A DNA stretch of 64,000 bases from JACCTU01 sp963848525 (GTDB lineage Bacteria; Actinomycetota; Thermoleophilia; Gaiellales; Gaiellaceae), in contig CAWKDZ010000005.1 in assembly GCA_963848525.1 (NCBI GenBank), positions 248,001-312,000 on the forward strand. Direction: 5' to 3'. Shown piece by piece: positions 45,130 through 54,183 of this stretch. The notes under the pieces were generated by a model. The model was not told where the DNA came from. It did no database searches and was given only the letters and a program-made list of their open reading frames with translations. Made by a program: the position numbers and the translations under genes. Numbering within the stretch: the first letter of the stretch is position 1; each line of letters begins with the position of its first letter.

Positions 45130-46504
45130 CTACTGGCAGAGCCGGCGCGCGCGGTCGACCGCGGGGTGCGGGCCCCCGAGCTGCTCGCGGCGGTCGAGGT
45201 AGGGCAGCGCCTCGTCGCAGCGGCCGAGCTGCGCGAGCGAGTTGCCGACGTTGAAGCTCGCGTAGCCCTCGTACGTCGGGTCGCGGCCCTCGAGGGCCGG
45301 CAGCGCCTGCTGCGCGAGCGCGAGCGCCCGTTCCCAGTCGCTCGCGTTCATGGCGGCGGTCGACTCGTCCTGGAGCGCGCGGGCCTGCGCGACCGTGAGG
45401 CCGGCGGCGGGCGGCGCGGGGTCCGGCTCGGGCGCGGTGGTGACGGTCACCGGCTCGCGCTCGGCGGTCACCGTCACCTCTCGCGTCTCGCCGCGCTGCG
45501 TCACTGTGCGGACGATCGTCTCGCCGCTCGCCTGCGGCTCGTCGTCAGCCACGAGCAGCGCGGCGAGCACGAGCCCTCCACCGAGGAGCGCGAGCAGGAT
45601 CACGGCCGGCAGAACCCACGCGGTCCGCCGCGAGGGCGCCGCGGGCGGCGCGACGAACACTTGCGTCCGGCTCTCCCCCGCGTGGAGCGCGTCGCGAACG
45701 GCGGCGACAAACTCCGCCGCGGACGCGTGGCGCGCCTCCGGACGCTTCGCGAGCGCGCGCGCGAACACGTCGTCGAGCTCGCGTGGCAGGTCTGGCCGCC
45801 GCTCGCTGATCGCCGGCACGGGAGCGCTGACGTGCGCCGCCGCTTCGGCCGCCGCGGTGTCGCCCTTGAACGGCCGCTCGCCGGCGAGCAGCTCGAACGC
45901 GACGACCGCGAGGCCATACCGGTCGCTTGCCGGCGTAGCTCGCTCGCCCTGCGCCTGCTCCGGCGAGAGGTATGAGGCGGTCCCGAGCACGGTGCCGGTG
46001 TGCGGTGAGCGAGTCCATTCCGGTCGCACTCGCGATCCCGAAGTCGGCGACGTGGAGGTTCCCGTCGCGGTCGAGGAGGAGGTTGCCCGGCTTGACGTCG
46101 CGGTGCACGATCCCCTCGGCGTGCGCGGTGTCGAGCGCGAGCGCCGCCTGCTCGAGCCACGCGAGCGCCTGGCCGAGCGGGATCGAGTCCGTCGCGTAGC
46201 TCGTCCTCGACCGACCCGCCGGCGAGGTACTCCATGACGATGAACGGGCGGCCTTCCCACTCGCCGACGTCGAAGATCGTGACGACGTTCGGGCGACCGG
46301 AGAGCCGGGCGGCCGCCAGCGCCTCCCGCGTGAAGCGCTCGCGGATGCCGTGGTCGCCGGAGTGCGCCTCGCCGAGCACCTTGACCGCGACCGTCCGCCC
46401 GAGCACCTCGTCGGTCGCGCCGGTAGATCTCGCCCATCCCGCCGCGCCCGATCCGCTCCGGGTCGCGATACCGCTCGGGCAGGAGCCCGAGTCTCGACCG
46501 ACAT
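45130..46504 (-). pseudogene. Transmembrane Ser/Thr protein kinase (PknB-like) with at least three frameshifts
   Basis: Kinase motifs are all present but in different frames: RIGRGGMGEIY, then TVAVKVLGE, then HRDVKPGNLLLD and VADFGIAS, then YLSPEQ. Shifts lie near 46420, 46200 and 46005; each is repaired by deleting one base. After the kinase come one membrane helix (VLPAVILLALLGGGLVLAALL), a Thr/Val-rich linker and a TPR-like outer domain (WERALALAQQALPALEG). The start is uncertain: ATG 46504 (MSVE) needs a fourth shift. Intact, it would be an envelope-sensing kinase. Confidence 0.85.
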
Positions 46505-46640
46505 GGACGAGACTTCTCCGCGGCCTCTCGCCGAAAAACGCTGCTCTTGGTCAAGTCGTGAGGATTCCGTGAACCAGAGGGCCGTCGGCGGGACGGTCCG
46601 GTAGCCTCGTTGCCTCCGCCCCGGCAGCCGAATCCCGCCG

Positions 46641-48269
46641 ATGCTTCGCCGAGCGCTCACCGTCGTCACAACCCTCGCACTCGTGCTCAGCGCGAGCGCC
46701 GCAACTCGCCCCGCTGCGAGCCGTCAGGCTGCCGCGCCGATCGCGCCGACCTTCTTCATCAGCGGTCGCGGCTGGGGCCACGGCGTCGGCCTCAGTCAGT
46801 GGGGCGCGTACGGCTTCGCACAGCGAGGCACGGCGTACGAGCGGATCCTCGCGCACTACTACCGCGGCACGACGCTGGGCCGGGCGCCGATCGCGCGCGT
46901 GCGCGTGCTGCTCGGCGAGGGCAAGAAGGCCGCGGCGGTCGCCTCCGACTCGCCGTTCAGCGTGCGGGCCGGTTCGGGCGCGGTCCACCAGCTCGCGGCG
47001 GGCGCGCACTCGTTCGGCCCCGGGCTGAGGCTGAAGATCGACGGGAGCCCGGCTCCGACGGCGCTCACCGGTCCGCTCGTCTTCATCCCCGGCGCGACGC
47101 CGCTGAAGTACGGCGGCAACGAGTATCGGGGCCAGCTCCAGGTGAACGTCGGTACGAGGCTCCAGATCGTCAACTCGGTCCCGCTCGAGGCGTACCTGTA
47201 CGGGGTCGTCCCGCGCGAGGTGCCGTTCGGCTGGCCGGTCGAGGCGTTGAAGGCCCAGGCCGTCGTCGCGCGCTCGTACGCGCTCGCCGTGCGCAAGACT
47301 GGCGCGTACGACCTCTACGCTGACACGCGCAGCCAGGTCTACGGCGGCGTCGCGGCGGAGAAGCCGTCGACCAGCGCAGCGGTCGACGCGACGGCCGGCC
47401 AGGTGCTGCTCTTCGAGGGCAAGGTTGCGACGACGTACTTCTTCTCGACCTCGGGCGGCCAGACGGCGTCGGTCGCCGACGTGTGGTCGGGCGGCTCCGA
47501 GGTGCCGTACCTCGTCTCGGTGCCCGACCCGTACGACACCGCGTCGCCTCACCACACGTGGGGGCCGTTCGCCTTCACGAGCGCCAAGCTCGCCTCGACG
47601 TTCAAGGTGCCCGGGCGGCTGCTGGACGTGCGCGTCACCGTCAACCCGTCGAAGCGGGTCGAGCAGATGACGCTCGTCGGCAGCAAGGGCGAGACGATCG
47701 TCCCGGCCGACCAGGTGCGCAGCAAGCTCAGCCTGCGCTCGACCTGGTTCCGCGTCGGCGTGCTCGGGCTCGTCGCGCCCACAGCGCCGGTCGAGTACGG
47801 ACGTGGGATCAAGCTGACGGGGGTCGCGCGCGGCGGCGCGAAGGTGATGCTCGAGCAGCGTGTCTCGGCGAAAGTCTGGGAGCCGGCGGCGCGCGTCACG
47901 CCCGCGGCGGACGGGAGCGTGGCCGTGGCGGTGAAGCCGCTCGCGACGACGGCGTACCGGCTGACCGTCTCGCCGACGCTCTTCACGCGGCCGGTGCAGG
48001 TCTCGGTCGCGCCTCGGGTTCGGCTCCAGCCTGCGACTAGTCCGACGAGCCTGCGCGGCGTCGTCCGACCCGTCTTGCCGGGCGCGCGGGCGGACGTTCA
48101 GCGGCTCGTCGGCTCGAGCTGGCGCGCGGCGGGCTCCGCGGCCGTCGACGCGAGCGGCTCGTTCGAGGTGCAGCTCCAGCTGACGCCCGGCACCTACCGG
48201 GCACGCGTCGCACCGGGTCGCGGGTTCGTTCCGGGCTACTCGCCCGTCCTTCGGGTCGTCACCGGGTGA
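46641..48269 (+). CDS. Secreted SpoIID/LytB-domain protein
   Basis: A 542-residue exported protein. After the signal peptide comes FFISGRGWGHGVGLSQWGAYGFA, the SpoIID signature, then VPLEAYLYGVVPREVPFGWPVEALKAQAVVARSYAL with the catalytic glutamate region. SpoIID is a lytic transglycosylase acting on denuded glycan strands; LytB-type relatives occur in non-sporulating bacteria. The C-terminal third is a beta-rich extension. It overlaps the protease gene by 4 bases. Confidence 0.89.
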   Translation: MLRRALTVVTTLALVLSASAATRPAASRQAAAPIAPTFFISGRGWGHGVGLSQWGAYGFAQRGTAYERILAHYYRGTTLGRAPIARVRVLLGEGKKAAAVASDSPFSVRAGSGAVHQLAAGAHSFGPGLRLKIDGSPAPTALTGPLVFIPGATPLKYGGNEYRGQLQVNVGTRLQIVNSVPLEAYLYGVVPREVPFGWPVEALKAQAVVARSYALAVRKTGAYDLYADTRSQVYGGVAAEKPSTSAAVDATAGQVLLFEGKVATTYFFSTSGGQTASVADVWSGGSEVPYLVSVPDPYDTASPHHTWGPFAFTSAKLASTFKVPGRLLDVRVTVNPSKRVEQMTLVGSKGETIVPADQVRSKLSLRSTWFRVGVLGLVAPTAPVEYGRGIKLTGVARGGAKVMLEQRVSAKVWEPAARVTPAADGSVAVAVKPLATTAYRLTVSPTLFTRPVQVSVAPRVRLQPATSPTSLRGVVRPVLPGARADVQRLVGSSWRAAGSAAVDASGSFEVQLQLTPGTYRARVAPGRGFVPGYSPVLRVVTG

Positions 48270-49906
48270 CGCGGCTCCTCCTGGCGGCCTGCGCCGCCGC
48301 CCTTGTTGCGGCCGCGCCCGCGAACGCAGCGCGGTTCGCCGTCGGGATCTCGGGCGAGCGACCGTTCGACGAGGTCGTCGCCGCTGTCGAGCGCGCTTCG
48401 GGCGCGCGGGCCGACCGCTCGCTCGCGAAGCTCGGCGCCGTCGTCGTCGAGTCGCGGTCGGCGGGCGCGCTCCGCCGCGTTCCGGGCGTCGAGTACGTCG
48501 AACGCGCCGACGCGACACGGCGGCTCGCATTCGTGCCGAACGACCCACTCGCGGTCCGGCAGTGGCACCTCGACCCCGTCCACGCCTTCGACTTCTGGCT
48601 CGAGCTGCCTGCCCTGGCCGGGCCGAGGATCGCCGTGATCGACTCCGGGATCGACGGCACCCACCCCGAGTTCGCGGGGAAGATCGCCGCGCACCGCAGC
48701 TTCGTCGGCGGCAGCGCCCTCACGGACACGCAGGGCCACGGCACGCTGGTCGCAGGGCTGATCGCTGCCCAGACGAACAACGGCGTCGGCGTCGCGGGCA
48801 TGGCGTTCGGCTCCCAGCTGCTGGTCGCGAAGGTCGTGCGCGGAAACCGCTCCGTCTCGCTCGAGGCCGAAGCCGAGGCGATCCGCTGGGCCGTCGACAA
48901 CGGCGCGCGGGTGATCAACCTGTCGCTCGGCGGGCTGCGCGACCCGCGGAACGCCGACCGCGACACGTTCTCCCCGCTCGAGGCCGACGCGATCAAGTAC
49001 GCGTACGCCAGGGGTGTCGTCGTGGTCGCGGCGGCGGGCAACGCCGACCAGGCGCCGACGACGCCGTGGCCCTACGCGAGCTACCCCGCTGCGCTCCCGC
49101 ACGTGCTCGGCGTCGGGGCGCTGTCGAAGGAGGGCAACGTCCCGCCCTTCTCCAACCGCGACCCGGTCTTCGTCGACATCGCCGCGCCCGGCCAGGAGCT
49201 GACCTCGACCTTCCCCCGCAACCTGACCGCGCTGCGGCCGTCCTGTGTCGAGCAGGGCTACACGCCCTGCGCGAGCGACGACTTCCGCCGGGTCGAGGGG
49301 ACGTCGTTCGCCGCCCCCCAGGTGAGCGCGGCCGCCGCGCTGATGCTGAGCATGCGGCCCAACCTGCACGCGGACCAGGTGACGAGCTTGCTCACGCGCA
49401 CCGCCGACGACCAGTCGTCCGCGACCGGCTGCCCGCGCTGCCCGGGCGGCCGCGACCCGCTCACGGGCTGGGGACGGCTGCACGCCGCGCGCGCGATCTC
49501 GGGGACGCCCGCCCCGCCGGCACCCGACCGCTTCGAGACGAACGACGACGCCGGGCCCGAGTCGTTCCGTGTCTGGGGCAAGCGCAAGGTGCTCGAGGCG
49601 ACGCTCGACTTCTGGGACGACCAGAGCGACGTCTACGGCGTCTACCTGCGCAAGGGCCAGCGGCTGCGCGCCTCGCTGGACGGGCCGTTCCGCGCCGACT
49701 CCAACCTCGTCCTCTGGAGCCCTGCGGCGCGCCACCTGGAGCAGTTTTCCCTGAAGACGCTCCAGCAGCGGCTCGTCGCCTCGTCCAAGCGGGGCTGGCG
49801 TCAGAAGGTCAGCTACCGCGCCCGCCGCACCGGCTGGCACTACCTTCAGGCGAAGGTCGTGACCGGGAACGCCGGGCCGTACAGGCTCACTCTGATCAAG
49901 AGCTGA
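48266..49906 (+). CDS. Secreted subtilisin-family (S8) serine protease
   Basis: A 546-residue exported protease. Signal peptide, then an inhibitor-like propeptide (about 25-90), then the catalytic domain: AVIDSGIDGTHPE (Asp), DTQGHGTLVAG (His) and VEGTSFAAPQ (Ser). A C-terminal PPC-like beta domain (about 420-546) begins DRFETNDDAG. It overlaps the SpoIID-like gene, so they are made together at the envelope. Two CxxC-type cysteine pairs (PSCVEQGYTPC, GCPRCPGG) suggest disulfides. Confidence 0.92.
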   Translation: MTRLLLAACAAALVAAAPANAARFAVGISGERPFDEVVAAVERASGARADRSLAKLGAVVVESRSAGALRRVPGVEYVERADATRRLAFVPNDPLAVRQWHLDPVHAFDFWLELPALAGPRIAVIDSGIDGTHPEFAGKIAAHRSFVGGSALTDTQGHGTLVAGLIAAQTNNGVGVAGMAFGSQLLVAKVVRGNRSVSLEAEAEAIRWAVDNGARVINLSLGGLRDPRNADRDTFSPLEADAIKYAYARGVVVVAAAGNADQAPTTPWPYASYPAALPHVLGVGALSKEGNVPPFSNRDPVFVDIAAPGQELTSTFPRNLTALRPSCVEQGYTPCASDDFRRVEGTSFAAPQVSAAAALMLSMRPNLHADQVTSLLTRTADDQSSATGCPRCPGGRDPLTGWGRLHAARAISGTPAPPAPDRFETNDDAGPESFRVWGKRKVLEATLDFWDDQSDVYGVYLRKGQRLRASLDGPFRADSNLVLWSPAARHLEQFSLKTLQQRLVASSKRGWRQKVSYRARRTGWHYLQAKVVTGNAGPYRLTLIKS

Positions 49907-49963
49907 GAACCCGTTTCGGGATGGGGACTCGTGCGGCTCAGCTCCTCATTCCGAGACGGGTTC
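49907..49963. terminator. Probable bidirectional terminator between convergent genes
   Basis: GAACCCGTTTCGGGAT at 49907 pairs with ATTCCGAGACGGGTTC at 49948 (two non-Watson-Crick positions), with a 25-base loop. The right arm lies in the 3' end of the convergent acetyltransferase gene. Confidence 0.45.
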
Positions 49964-50633
49964 CGAGAAGCTCTTCCGGGGGCACGTCGCGCAGCACGCG
50001 CGCGGGGTTGCCGACGACGACCACGCGCGGGGGCACGTCCTGCGTCACCACTGCGCCGGCGCCGACGTACGCCTCCTCCCCGATCTCGATCCCCGGACAG
50101 AGCACCGCACCGCCGCCGACGCGCGCCCCGCGGCGGATCGTCGGGCCCTTGACCAACTCGTGGCGCTTCTCGGTCCGGCCCATGAAGTTGTCGTTCGTCG
50201 TCACGACGCAGGGCGCGATGAAGACGTCCTCCTCGAGCGTCGAGTACGCCGTGATGTACGCCTCGGCCTGGATCTTCGTCAGCGCGCCGATCGTGGTGTC
50301 GTTCTCGACGAGCGAGCCGCTGCCGATGACGACGTCGTCGCCGACCACGCAGCGCTCGCGGACGCGCGCACCGTCGCCGACGATCACGCGCGCGCCGAGC
50401 TTCGTCCCCGCGAAGACGATCGCGCCGGTCGAGACGATCGTGCCCTCGCCCAGCTCGAGCGGGTCGAGCGGCTCGCGCTTCGCGGTCGAGCGCGGCGAGA
50501 GCGAGGGCTGTTTCCCGACGACCGCGTGGTCGAGGATCCGCACGCCCTCGCCGAGGACGGTCCCGGGATAGACGACCGCAGTCGGGGCAACCTCAGCGCC
50601 CGGAAAATGCGGAGCATTTTCCGGGCTTGTCAC
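49938..50633 (-). CDS. Left-handed beta-helix N-acetyltransferase, WbpD-like
   Basis: A 231-residue hexapeptide-repeat protein. Repeats such as VYPGTVLGEGVRI, VIVGDGARV and GAVLCPGIEIGEEAYVGAGAVV run through it. The context of a WbpA-like dehydrogenase and WbpB-like oxidoreductase suggests acetylation of a 3-amino group on a UDP-uronic acid, as in WbpD. GTG 50633 overlaps the upstream stop. Codons 3-12 carry a perfect 12-bp hairpin. Confidence 0.83.
   Translation of the reverse strand: MTSPENAPHFPGAEVAPTAVVYPGTVLGEGVRILDHAVVGKQPSLSPRSTAKREPLDPLELGEGTIVSTGAIVFAGTKLGARVIVGDGARVRERCVVGDDVVIGSGSLVENDTTIGALTKIQAEAYITAYSTLEEDVFIAPCVVTTNDNFMGRTEKRHELVKGPTIRRGARVGGGAVLCPGIEIGEEAYVGAGAVVTQDVPPRVVVVGNPARVLRDVPPEELLGTRLGMRS
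50599..50625. repeat. Perfect 12-bp inverted repeat with 3-base loop at the start of the acetyltransferase gene
   Basis: CCCGGAAAATGC at 50599-50610 and GCATTTTCCGGG at 50614-50625 flank GGA. It lies just after the start codon of the minus-strand gene, where an mRNA hairpin could limit initiation, and its A/T core is unusual in this GC-rich segment. Confidence 0.75.
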
Positions 50634-51613
50634 GCCGGGACTGCTGCGAGCGAGTTCTGCAGCTGCTCGAGCGTGCGCACGACGCCGAGGCCGTCGCGGG
50701 CGACGACGCGCCGGTCGCCCTCGCCTCGGACGAGCGCGAGGAAGTGCTGGCACTCGAGCTTGAGCGGCTCGTCGTTCGGGATCTTCGGGCTGTGGATGTC
50801 GCCGCTGCGTGTCATCCACTCGCCGTAGTTGGCCGCGGGCTGCCACGGACCCTTCTCGTACACCGTGATCTTGCGCTCGAGCTCCATGTCGTCGAAGACG
50901 ACCATCTTGTCGCGGCCGACGACCGTGATCTTGCGCATCTTGTGCGGGTCGAGCCACGACAGGTGCATGTGCGCGATCTTCCCGCTCGGGAAGCGCAGGT
51001 AGCAGAAGACGACGTCCTCCACGCCGGGCGTCAGGAACGAGTTGCCATGCGCCCAGGCCTCGCTCGGCTCTTCGTCGAGCAGGTAGAGGATCACCGAGAG
51101 GTCGTGAACGCCGAGCGACCAGAGCGCGTTCTCGTCCTTGCGGATGATCCCGAGGTTCTGGCGGTTGCCGTACACGCACAGCACGTCGCCGAGCTCGCCG
51201 CCGTCGACGAGCTGCTTCAGCTTGCGCACGCCCGGGTGGTAGAGGAGCAGGTGCCCGGGCATGCACGTCAGGTCGCGCTCCTCGGCGAGCGCGACGAGGT
51301 CCTCCATCTCCTCGGCGCGCATCGCGGGCGGCTTCTCGACGAAGACGTGCTTGCCGGCCTCGAGCGCCTGCCTGGCGAGCGCGTAGTGCGTCGGCACGGG
51401 CGTCGAGATCACGACGGCCTCGAGGCCGGGATCGGCGAGCGCCTCGGCGAGGTCGTCGGTCACGCGCGCGTTCGGATGTCGCTGCGTGAACTCCTCGCGC
51501 ACGCCCGGCGAGAGGTCGCAGAGCCAGCGGAGATCGGCGAGCTCGTCGAAGTTGCGGACGAGGTTCTTGCCCCAGTGGCCGAGCCCGGCCACTGCGACCG
51601 TCGCTTTGCTCAA
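50630..51613 (-). CDS. Gfo/Idh/MocA-family NAD-dependent oxidoreductase, WbpB-like
   Basis: A 327-residue protein. Rossmann motif VAGLGHWGKNLVRNF, then VFVEKPPAM with the family's catalytic lysine EKP, and GVHDLSVILYLL. WbpB oxidises the 3-position of UDP-GlcNAcA, giving the 3-keto sugar used by an aminotransferase. The function is inferred from the four-gene context. TTG 51613 overlaps the dehydrogenase stop. Confidence 0.85.
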   Translation of the reverse strand: MSKATVAVAGLGHWGKNLVRNFDELADLRWLCDLSPGVREEFTQRHPNARVTDDLAEALADPGLEAVVISTPVPTHYALARQALEAGKHVFVEKPPAMRAEEMEDLVALAEERDLTCMPGHLLLYHPGVRKLKQLVDGGELGDVLCVYGNRQNLGIIRKDENALWSLGVHDLSVILYLLDEEPSEAWAHGNSFLTPGVEDVVFCYLRFPSGKIAHMHLSWLDPHKMRKITVVGRDKMVVFDDMELERKITVYEKGPWQPAANYGEWMTRSGDIHSPKIPNDEPLKLECQHFLALVRGEGDRRVVARDGLGVVRTLEQLQNSLAAVPA

Positions 51614-52914
51614 AGCTTCCAGACCTTGTCGGACTCGCGCCCGGCCGAGCCGGTCGCGTTGCGCAGGTCGACGACGAGCGGCGCCTGCGCGACGAGCTGC
51701 TCGTAGTCGAGCGCCGAGTGGTCGGTGACGATCGTGACGCAGTCGTAGTCGGCGGGCTCGAGCGGCATCGACTCCAGGCCGAGCTCGGGCAGCGACGGGA
51801 CGTGCGGGTCGTGGTACGAGACATCCGAGCCCGCCGCCCGCAGCAGCTCGACCAGCTTCAGCGCCGGCGACTCGCGCACGTCGCCGATGTCCGGCTTGTA
51901 CGCAACGCCGACGATCAGGATGCGCGAGCCGCTCATCGACTTCTGCGCGCCGTGGTTGAGGGCCTGCGAGATCAGCGAGCGGCAGTAGTACGGCATGTTC
52001 TCGTTGACCTTGCCGGCGAGCTCGATGAACTCGGTTGTGAAGCCGTACTCGCGCGCTTTCCAGGTCAGGTAGAAGGGGTCGACCGGAATGCAGTGCCCGC
52101 CGAGGCCGGGCCCGGGCTTGAAGCTCATGAACCCGAACGGCTTGGTCGCCGCCGCGCCCACGACCTCCCAGACGTCGATGTTCATCCGCTCGCAGAGCTG
52201 CGCGAGCTCGTTGACGAGCGCGATGTTGACCGAGCGGAAGATGTTCTCGAGCAGCTTCGTCAGCTCCGCCGCCTCGGGCGACGAAACCGGATGGACGGTG
52301 TCGATCGCCGACGAGTAGAGCTCGCTCGCGCGGCGCGTGCACTCCTCGGTGATCCCGCCGACGACCTTGGGGACGTCGCGCACGTCCCACTGCGAGCCCG
52401 GGTCGACCCGCTCGGGCGAGAAGGCGAGGTTGAAGTCCTCGCCGACGCGGAGGCCGCTCGACTCGAGGATCGGCAGCAGCTGTTCGCGGGTCGTGCCCGG
52501 ATACGTCGTCGACTCGAGCACGACGAGGTGGCCCTCGCGCAGGCGCTTCGCGATCTCGCGGGTCGCCTCGACGACGATCGAGAGGTCGGGCTCGCGCTGC
52601 TTCGAGAGCGGCGTCGGCAGCGCGATCAGGATCGCGTCGGCGCCGCGCAGCGCGTCGTAGTCCGAGCTTGCGGCGAGGCGGCCGTCCCGGACTAGCGGGG
52701 CCAGGTCCTCGCTCGACACGTCGCCGATATGGCTCTCGCCCCGGTTGAGCGCGTCGACGACGCGCTGGACGACGTCGACGAGCAGCACGCGTCGTCCCGC
52801 CGACGCCAGGGTGTGCGCGAGCGGCACGCCGACGTAGCCCGCGCCGACGATCGCGACGTCCCACGTGCGAGTGGGCGCGGAGGCTTCCTCCGTTGTCTCG
52901 ACGCGCTCGATCAC
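51610..52914 (-). CDS. UDP-N-acetylhexosamine 6-dehydrogenase, WbpA/WecC-type
   Basis: A 434-residue nucleotide-sugar dehydrogenase. VAIVGAGYVGVPLAHTLA binds NAD, PTPLSKQREPDLS is the motif of N-acetylhexosamine dehydrogenases, and GGHCIPVDPFYLTW contains the catalytic Cys. It oxidises C6 of UDP-GlcNAc or UDP-ManNAc in two steps. The KQREPDLS form and WbpB/WbpD neighbours favour the WbpA reaction. GTG 52914 overlaps the epimerase stop. Confidence 0.9.
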   Translation of the reverse strand: MIERVETTEEASAPTRTWDVAIVGAGYVGVPLAHTLASAGRRVLLVDVVQRVVDALNRGESHIGDVSSEDLAPLVRDGRLAASSDYDALRGADAILIALPTPLSKQREPDLSIVVEATREIAKRLREGHLVVLESTTYPGTTREQLLPILESSGLRVGEDFNLAFSPERVDPGSQWDVRDVPKVVGGITEECTRRASELYSSAIDTVHPVSSPEAAELTKLLENIFRSVNIALVNELAQLCERMNIDVWEVVGAAATKPFGFMSFKPGPGLGGHCIPVDPFYLTWKAREYGFTTEFIELAGKVNENMPYYCRSLISQALNHGAQKSMSGSRILIVGVAYKPDIGDVRESPALKLVELLRAAGSDVSYHDPHVPSLPELGLESMPLEPADYDCVTIVTDHSALDYEQLVAQAPLVVDLRNATGSAGRESDKVWKL

Positions 52915-53963
52915 GACCGCAAAAGGGTACAGAGGGCGTCCGCGATCCGACTCGCGGCGTGCCCGTCCCCGTACAGCTCCGGGCGCCCGGACGGCATCGC
53001 GGCGCTCGCGACCGCGTTGTGAAGCGCAGCCGGGTCGTCGTCGACGAGCCGGTTCGCCCCGACCTCGACGGTGTCGACCCACTCCGTGCTCGGTCGGAGC
53101 GTCACGCACGGCACGCCGTACCAGTACGCCTCCTTCTGGAGACCGCCCGAGTCGGTCACGATCACGCGCGCCTGCGACGCGAGCGCGACGAAGTCGAGGT
53201 AGCCGAGCGGCGGCAGGATCAGCACGTGTTCGCCGAGCACGAGGTCGTGCGTGTCGAGCGCCGCGGCCGTGCGCGGGTGGACGGGGAACGCGATCGGCTC
53301 GGTCAGCCCGTTGAAGCCCTCGACGATCCGGCGCAGGCGGTCGGGGCGCGTGTTCGCCTCCCGGTGGACGGTCGCGGCGACGTAGCGGCCGGGCGTCAGC
53401 TCGAGCTCGTCCAGCAGGCGCGAGCGGCCGCGCGCCAGCGGCGCGAGCTGCCGGGTCGCGTCGGCCATCACGTCGCCGACGACGATCGCGTGGCCGCTGA
53501 CGCCCTCGCGCGCGAGCTGCTCGCGCGAGCGCTCGTCGGGGCAGAGGAGCAGCGCGGCGAGCCGGTCGACCTCGATCCGGTTCCGCTCCTCGGGCATCTC
53601 GAGGTCGCCGCTTCGCAACCCTGCCTCGACGTGCGCGAGCGGGACGCCCGTCTCGGCGGCGGCGCGCGCGCCGGCGAGCGTCGAGTTCGTGTCGCCGTAG
53701 ACGAGCACCCAGTCCGGATGCTCACGGCGGATCGCGTCGAGGATCCCCGGCTCCATCGTTCCGACGTCGGCCGTGTGCAGGTCGAGCGCGTACGCGGGCT
53801 CGGCCAGCCCGAGCTCTTCGAAGAAGACGGCCGAGAGCTCGCGGTCGTAGTGCTGCCCGGTGTGGAGCAAGACCTCGTCGACCCCGCGCTCGCGCAACGC
53901 GAGGGACAGCGGCGCCGACTTGACGAACTGAGGCCGGTTCCCGACGACCGAGAGAACCCGCAT
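52911..53963 (-). CDS. wecB: UDP-N-acetylglucosamine 2-epimerase-type enzyme (WecB/WbpI-like)
   Basis: A 350-residue GT-B fold epimerase. GNRPQFVKSAPLSLAL opens it, LVYGDTNSTLAG and HVEAGLRSGD follow, then HREANT and TDSGGLQKEAYWYG for UDP binding. It could act on UDP-GlcNAc (WecB) or the diacetamido uronic acid (WbpI); its neighbours fit WbpI. First gene of a four-gene minus-strand operon; TAGTGT lies 7 bases before the ATG. Confidence 0.9.
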   Translation of the reverse strand: MRVLSVVGNRPQFVKSAPLSLALRERGVDEVLLHTGQHYDRELSAVFFEELGLAEPAYALDLHTADVGTMEPGILDAIRREHPDWVLVYGDTNSTLAGARAAAETGVPLAHVEAGLRSGDLEMPEERNRIEVDRLAALLLCPDERSREQLAREGVSGHAIVVGDVMADATRQLAPLARGRSRLLDELELTPGRYVAATVHREANTRPDRLRRIVEGFNGLTEPIAFPVHPRTAAALDTHDLVLGEHVLILPPLGYLDFVALASQARVIVTDSGGLQKEAYWYGVPCVTLRPSTEWVDTVEVGANRLVDDDPAALHNAVASAAMPSGRPELYGDGHAASRIADALCTLLRS

Positions 53964-53970
53964 CGGGGCT

Positions 53971-53976
53971 ACACTA
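53971..53976 (-). promoter_or_regulatory. Candidate -10 hexamer for the wbp-like operon
   Basis: On the minus strand TAGTGT ends 7 bases before the epimerase ATG, in the short gap facing the tRNA gene. Confidence 0.4.
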
Positions 53977-53988
53977 CGCGTCCCGAGC

Positions 53989-54061
<73 letters not shown>

Positions 54062-54068
54062 TCGGCGT

Positions 54069-54109
54069 CGGAAAGTCCGCGCCCGCTCCGCGGGCGCGTC
54101 AACTTTCCG
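54069..54109. terminator. Long two-part hairpin after tRNA-Lys, facing the ku gene
   Basis: Outer stem CGGAAAGT/ACTTTCCG (8 bp) encloses inner stem CGCGCCCGC/GCGGGCGCG (9 bp, 3-base loop). It can end both tRNA and ku transcripts. Confidence 0.6.
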
Positions 54110-54183
54110 CCGCCTTTCCGGCCTCCCGAGCACGTGGGTGAGGCAGCCGGCGGAGCCGGCACTGCCGTCGAGTGAAGTACCGG

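Noticed and set aside
50602..50622. Resemblance of the hairpin core to the first codons of the cytochrome gene at 63960
   Set aside because: Both can read MLRIFR in one frame, but they match over only about 15 bases and in unrelated settings.
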